NCBI GenBank assembly: GCA_005789975.1
Contig: SXWC01000044.1
Coordinates: forward strand, 1-18,280
Origin: Planctomycetaceae bacterium
GTDB lineage: Bacteria > Planctomycetota > Planctomycetia > Pirellulales > UBA1268
Direction: 5' to 3'
DNA: 18,280 nt
How positions within the stretch are numbered: position 1 is the stretch's first letter; every line of letters begins with the position of its first letter. The position numbers were made by a program, and so were the translations under genes. Below, piece after piece: positions 14,335-18,280 of this stretch. The notes below the pieces were generated by a model. The model saw only the letters and a list, made by a program, of their open reading frames with translations, had not been told where the DNA came from and ran no database searches.

Positions 14335-17285
14335 GCCCGCACGACGCCATCCCGTTTGGCGAACTCGCAGCCCGCTTCGAAGGCGACATCCTCGTTGACG
14401 ACCTCGCGAGAACGGTCTATTCGACCGACGCGTCGGAATATCAGGAGCGGCCGCGGGCGGTGGCCCTGCCCGCATCGGAGGCGGATGTCGGGGAGTTGGT
14501 CCGCTTCGCCGCGGACCGGCGGATCGGCCTGATCCCGCGGGCCGCCGGCACCTCGCTCGCCGGGCAGGTGGTCGGCGACGGGATCGTCGTCGATCTCGGC
14601 CGCCATCTCAATCGCATCCTGTCGCTCGACGTCGGTCGGCGGCGGGTCCGGGTTCAGCCGGGCGTGGTCCGCAACGACCTCAACCGGTTTCTCGCGCCGC
14701 ACGGCCTGTTTTTCCCCCCCGAAACCTCGACCGCCAACTGGGCCATGATCGGCGGCATGGTGGGCAACAACTCCTGCGGGTCGAATTCCATCGCCTACGG
14801 CTCGACGCGGGACCACCTCGTGACGCTCCGCGGGTTTCTCGCCGATGGCAGCGAGGCGACGTTTGGTCCGCTCGGGCCCGCCGAGTTTGCGGCGAAGTGC
14901 GCCGGGCCGGAGTCGCTCGAGACGAGGATCCATCGCGAACTCCGGGAGATTCTCGGCGACGAGTCGAACCGCCGGCTCATCCGCGAGTCGTTTCCACGGC
15001 CCGAGGTCACCCGGCGGAACACCGGCTACGCGCTCGACGCCTTGATGGATGCCTCTTGTTTTGATCCCGGCAGCGACAGCCCCTTCAACCTCTGCCGCCT
15101 CCTCGCGGGCTCCGAGGGCACGTTGGTGCTGGCCGTTGAGCTCGAACTCAACCTCGTCCCGCTGCCTCCTCCCGCCGCGGTTCTGATCGCCCACTGCGGG
15201 ACGGTCGATGAGGCGCTGCGGGCCGCGGTCGTCGCGATGCGGCACCGGCCCACGGCCTGCGAACTCATCGACGACAAGATTCTCGAGTGCACCAAGGCCA
15301 ACCGTGAGCAGGCCCGAAACCGCGACTTCGTCGTGGGCGATCCGGGAGCCGTGCTCGTGGTCGAACTTCGGCACGGCGACCCGGCGACGCTCGCGACGAT
15401 GCTTGCCGCCCTCGAGGCCGACTTTCGTGCGGCGGGGCTGGGCCACGCCTATCCCGTGCTGCGTGGCGACGAGTGCACCAAGGTCCGGGACCTCCGCCGC
15501 GCGGGGCAGGGGCTCGTCAACAACCTGCCTGGTTCCGCCAGACCACGCGAGGTGGTCGAAGACACCGCCGTCGCCGGCGGCGATCTGCCCGCCTACATCG
15601 CCGAGTTCGACCGGCTGCTCGCCGATCGCCACGGGATCGGCTGCGTCCACTACGGCCATGCGGGGGCGGGTGAACTCCACCTCCGGCCGCTGTTCGACCT
15701 GCGCACGGCCGCCGGCCTGAAGATGTTCCGCGACGTGGCTGCCGACGTCGCGGCGCTGGTGAAAAAGTATCGAGGGAGCCTCAGTGGCGAGCATGGCGAC
15801 GGCCGGCTGCGGGGCGAGTTCATCCGCGGGATGGTGGGTGACGACTGCTACCGACTCCTGACGCGGGTGAAGCGGGCCTTCGACCCGCGGGGCATCTTCA
15901 ATCCCGGCAAGATCATCGACGCCCCGCCGATGGACGCGTTCCTGAGGATCCTGCCCGGAGAGCCCGAGCCGCGGCACAAGACGGTGTTTCGCTTCGCCGA
16001 CACGGGGGGCGTGCTGGGGGCCGCTGAAAAGTGCACCGGAGTCGGCCAGTGCCGCAAGTCGCATCTCGCCGGCGGCACCATGTGCCCGAGCTACATGGCG
16101 ACGCAGGACGAGACCCACACGACCCGGGCCCGGGCCAACGTGCTGCGGCAGGCCCTCGCCGGCCCGCCGGAGTCGGCCGACCCGTGGAGCCGCCCCGAGC
16201 TGGCGGCGGTCATGGACCTCTGTCTCTCCTGCAAGGCCTGCAAGAGCGAGTGCCCATCGAACGTGGACATGGCCAGGCTCAAGGCGGAGTGGCAGCAGCA
16301 CTGGCACGACTCCCACGGCGTGCCCCTGCGGACGCGGCTCCTAGCCGGAGCGGCGGCGCTGCTGCGCCGGGCGGCCGTGGCCCCATGGGCCTACAACTTC
16401 GCCGTGCGGACGCCCGGCCTCTCACGCCTCGTGAAGGCGATGATGGGCTTCGCGCCGCGGCGGTCGCTGCCGCCGCTCTTCCGCACGACGCTCTCGGCGT
16501 GGATGCGCCGCCGGCCGCCGGGCGGGGCCGCTCCCAACGGCCGGGTGCATCTGTTCTGCGACGAGGTGACCGACACGCTCGATGCCCGCGTCGGCATCAA
16601 GGCTGTCGAGCTGCTCGAGGCGCTCGGCTACGAGGTCGTGATCCCGAGGCACGTCGACAGCGGTCGGGCCCAGATCTCCATGGGCATGCTCCGCGAGGCC
16701 CGGGAACTCGCGGCCGCCAACGTCGAACTTCTCGACCCGGTGGTGACCGACGAGGCCCCGCTTGTCGGCATCGAACCGTCGGCGATTCTCGGCTTCCGCG
16801 ACGAGGTTCCCGATCTCGTCCCGGAGCGGCTCGCCGCGGCGGCCCGACGGCTGGCCTCACGGGCGTTGCTCATCGATGAGTTTCTGGCCCGGGAGGCCCG
16901 CCGGGGTCGGGTGTCGTCCGCGGCCTTCACCGACCAATCCAGGCGGATCGCCCTCCACGGCCACTGCCATCAAAAGGCGCTCGCCTCCGTGGGCGATTCG
17001 GCGGAGATCCTGCGGTTGCCGAGCCACTACGCCGTCGAGGTGATCCCCAGCGGCTGCTGCGGCATGGCGGGCTCCTTCGGCTACGGCCGCGAACACTTCG
17101 AAACGTCGATGCGGATCGGCGAACTGGTGCTGTTTCCATTCGTGCGGTCGGCGGCGGCGGAGACGCTCGTCGCCGCTCCGGGCTCGAGTTGCCGGCACCA
17201 GATCGAGGATGGCACCGGACGGACCGCCCTGCATCCCGTGGAAATTCTCCACGCCGCGCTGCGCCGGCCTACAATCCGGCCATGA
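14331..17285 (+). CDS. FAD- and Fe-S-containing D-2-hydroxyacid dehydrogenase (YdiJ/D-lactate dehydrogenase-like)
   Basis: This 984-residue enzyme joins three modules. An FAD-binding type 4 domain (about 38-275) has PRAAGTSLAGQVVGDGIVVD at 69-88 and GGMVGNNSCGSNSIAYGSTR at 141-160. An FAD-oxidase C-terminal domain (about 285-530) has VHYGHAGAGELHLRP at 439-453 and GEHGDGRLRGEFI at 486-498. An iron-sulfur module has cysteines C568, C574 and C585 and the second motif CLSCKACKSECP at 631-642. Two CCG-type sites follow, HGHCHQKAL (876-884) and SGCCGMAGSFGYG (907-919). This is the arrangement of E. coli YdiJ and related D-lactate, glycolate or D-2-hydroxyglutarate dehydrogenases, which pass electrons to the respiratory chain. 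The substrate is not certain. The GTG start at 14331 overlaps the HtrA stop (GTGA), and the stop overlaps the photolyase ATG. Confidence 0.9.
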   Translation: MSPHDAIPFGELAARFEGDILVDDLARTVYSTDASEYQERPRAVALPASEADVGELVRFAADRRIGLIPRAAGTSLAGQVVGDGIVVDLGRHLNRILSLDVGRRRVRVQPGVVRNDLNRFLAPHGLFFPPETSTANWAMIGGMVGNNSCGSNSIAYGSTRDHLVTLRGFLADGSEATFGPLGPAEFAAKCAGPESLETRIHRELREILGDESNRRLIRESFPRPEVTRRNTGYALDALMDASCFDPGSDSPFNLCRLLAGSEGTLVLAVELELNLVPLPPPAAVLIAHCGTVDEALRAAVVAMRHRPTACELIDDKILECTKANREQARNRDFVVGDPGAVLVVELRHGDPATLATMLAALEADFRAAGLGHAYPVLRGDECTKVRDLRRAGQGLVNNLPGSARPREVVEDTAVAGGDLPAYIAEFDRLLADRHGIGCVHYGHAGAGELHLRPLFDLRTAAGLKMFRDVAADVAALVKKYRGSLSGEHGDGRLRGEFIRGMVGDDCYRLLTRVKRAFDPRGIFNPGKIIDAPPMDAFLRILPGEPEPRHKTVFRFADTGGVLGAAEKCTGVGQCRKSHLAGGTMCPSYMATQDETHTTRARANVLRQALAGPPESADPWSRPELAAVMDLCLSCKACKSECPSNVDMARLKAEWQQHWHDSHGVPLRTRLLAGAAALLRRAAVAPWAYNFAVRTPGLSRLVKAMMGFAPRRSLPPLFRTTLSAWMRRRPPGGAAPNGRVHLFCDEVTDTLDARVGIKAVELLEALGYEVVIPRHVDSGRAQISMGMLREARELAAANVELLDPVVTDEAPLVGIEPSAILGFRDEVPDLVPERLAAAARRLASRALLIDEFLAREARRGRVSSAAFTDQSRRIALHGHCHQKALASVGDSAEILRLPSHYAVEVIPSGCCGMAGSFGYGREHFETSMRIGELVLFPFVRSAAAETLVAAPGSSCRHQIEDGTGRTALHPVEILHAALRRPTIRP
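17270..17275 (+). promoter_or_regulatory. Possible internal -10 hexamer TACAAT before the photolyase gene
   Basis: TACAAT matches 5 of 6 consensus -10 positions and ends 6 bases before the ATG at 17282. It lies inside the last codons of the dehydrogenase gene. If used, it would give a leaderless photolyase transcript separate from the operon. No clear -35 is seen, and part of the sequence is constrained by coding. Confidence 0.35.
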
Positions 17286-18280
17286 GTGGACCCACGATCG
17301 TCTGGTTTCGGCACGATCTGCGTCTCGACGACAATCCGGCGCTCCTGGCCGGGGCGGCGCGGGGCGCGGTGGTGCCGGTGTTCATCTGGGCTCCCGAGGA
17401 GGAGCATCCGTGGGAGCCGGGTGCCGCGTCGCGGTGGTGGCTGCACCACTCCCTCGAGGCGCTCGCAGCCGCGCTCGACAAGGCCGGCGTGCCGCTGGTC
17501 ATCCGCCGCGGCCCTTCGCTCGATGCCCTGCGGTCGCTCGTGAGGGAATATGGCGCGACCCACGTCGCCTGGAACCGGCGGTACGAGCCGGCCGTCGTGG
17601 TCCGCGACACCGGGATCAAGAAGGCCCTGACAGGCGAAGGAGTGACGGCGGAGAGCTTCAATGGCTCGCTGCTTTTCGAGCCGCTGCACGTCGCCACGAA
17701 GGAGGGCCGACCCTATCAGGTGTTCACGCCGTTCTGGCGGGCGTTGCTCGCCCGTGACGAGCCGGCGGAGCCGGTGGCCGCGGTGAAGAAGCTGAAGAAG
17801 GCCGCGGGCCGGGGCGGCGAGAGCGCCTCGATCGAATCACTCGGCCTGCTGCCCGCGATCGACTGGTCGGGCACGATGCAAACGACCTGGAAGCCCGGCG
17901 AGGCGGCCGCGGCCAAGCGGTTGTCGTGGTTTCTGGAGCAGGGGCTTTCCGGATACGCCGCCGGCCGGGATCGTCCCGACAACGACGGCACGAGCAGCCT
18001 CTCTCCGCATCTGCATTTCGGGGAGATTTCGCCGCGGCGTGTCTGGCATGCCGTCCGCGCTGCGGTCGGTGGCAGACCGGCGAAGGCGATCACGACCGGC
18101 GGCGCCGAGAGTTACCTTCGGGAACTCGGCTGGCGGGAGTTCGCCAACCATCTGATCTACCACTTCCCGCACACGCCCGACGCGCCCCTCCGCGGTGATT
18201 ACGCCCGGTTTCCGTGGGCGCACGACCCGGTCGGCCTGCGTGCGTGGCAGCGGGGCCGCACCGGCTTCCCGATCGTCGAC
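17282..18280 (+). CDS. phrB: Deoxyribodipyrimidine photolyase (3' end beyond window)
   Basis: The frame is open from the ATG at 17282 to the window end, giving 333 residues of a protein that is usually about 450-480. The N-terminus (IVWFRHDLRLDDNPAL, residues 6-21) is the alpha/beta antenna-cofactor domain of the photolyase/cryptochrome family. The FAD-binding domain shows SGYAAGRDRPDNDGTSSLSP (about 222-241) followed by HLHFGEISPR. It then shows RELGWREFANHLIYH, FPWAHDP and the start of GRTGFPIVD. The enzyme splits UV-induced cyclobutane pyrimidine dimers using blue light. A cryptochrome cannot be excluded, but the operon-like bacterial context and the sequence favour a class I photolyase. 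The ATG overlaps the stop of the dehydrogenase by 4 bp. Confidence 0.93.
   Translation, partial: MSGPTIVWFRHDLRLDDNPALLAGAARGAVVPVFIWAPEEEHPWEPGAASRWWLHHSLEALAAALDKAGVPLVIRRGPSLDALRSLVREYGATHVAWNRRYEPAVVVRDTGIKKALTGEGVTAESFNGSLLFEPLHVATKEGRPYQVFTPFWRALLARDEPAEPVAAVKKLKKAAGRGGESASIESLGLLPAIDWSGTMQTTWKPGEAAAAKRLSWFLEQGLSGYAAGRDRPDNDGTSSLSPHLHFGEISPRRVWHAVRAAVGGRPAKAITTGGAESYLRELGWREFANHLIYHFPHTPDAPLRGDYARFPWAHDPVGLRAWQRGRTGFPIVD

Noticed and set aside
13974..16316. 780-codon minus-strand frame opposite the HtrA and dehydrogenase genes.
   Set aside because: It spans the boundary of two well-supported genes, shows low-complexity charged composition and has no recognisable domain.

Overview
The window is very GC-rich and densely coded. 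It looks like chromosomal DNA of a planctomycete, probably a Pirellulales-like lineage. That placement is an inference from gene content: an oxidoreductase/TIM-barrel sugar cassette, an FG-GAP lipoprotein, a small Cys-rich secreted protein, several trypsin/PDZ proteins, and a scarcity of Shine-Dalgarno sites. No marker gene proves it. No tRNA, rRNA, CRISPR, transposase or phage gene is visible.

Layout. Bases 1-109 are the C-terminal end of pyruvate phosphate dikinase (+), followed by a strong hairpin. Bases 110-523 are non-coding and hold a 119-bp tandem duplication inside an element with 17-nt terminal inverted repeats. A shorter relative of this element lies at 6376-6462. A DASS-family anion transporter (524-1936, +) converges on a small secreted Cys/His-rich protein (2054-2470, -). 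A large lipoprotein (2598-5012, -) combines a LolA-like domain, a thioredoxin-like domain with a degenerate CXXC, and a beta-propeller-like C-terminus. It is divergent from a LarA-like protein (5080-6354, +) that has lost the known lactate racemase catalytic residues.

Bases 6471-10895 (-) form a tight four-gene operon, transcribed in the order cupin/mannose-6-phosphate-isomerase-like protein, TIM-barrel isomerase/epimerase, Gfo/Idh/MocA dehydrogenase, type I signal peptidase. The first three look like an uncharacterised sugar or polyol conversion pathway. The signal peptidase has a large insertion.

Bases 11036-18280 (+) form a second tight run whose genes each overlap by 4 bp. They are a double trypsin-like pseudoprotease with a PDZ domain, an intact HtrA-type protease with two PDZ domains, a 984-residue FAD/Fe-S D-2-hydroxyacid dehydrogenase, and a DNA photolyase cut off by the window edge.

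The most interesting points are the inactive-protease/active-protease pair, the LarA homologue with a dismantled active site, the Cys/His-rich secreted protein, the lipoprotein fusion, the dispersed inverted-repeat element, and a -10-like hexamer 6-7 nt before three start codons that suggests leaderless transcripts. No unmistakably new multi-gene defence or metabolic system is evident.
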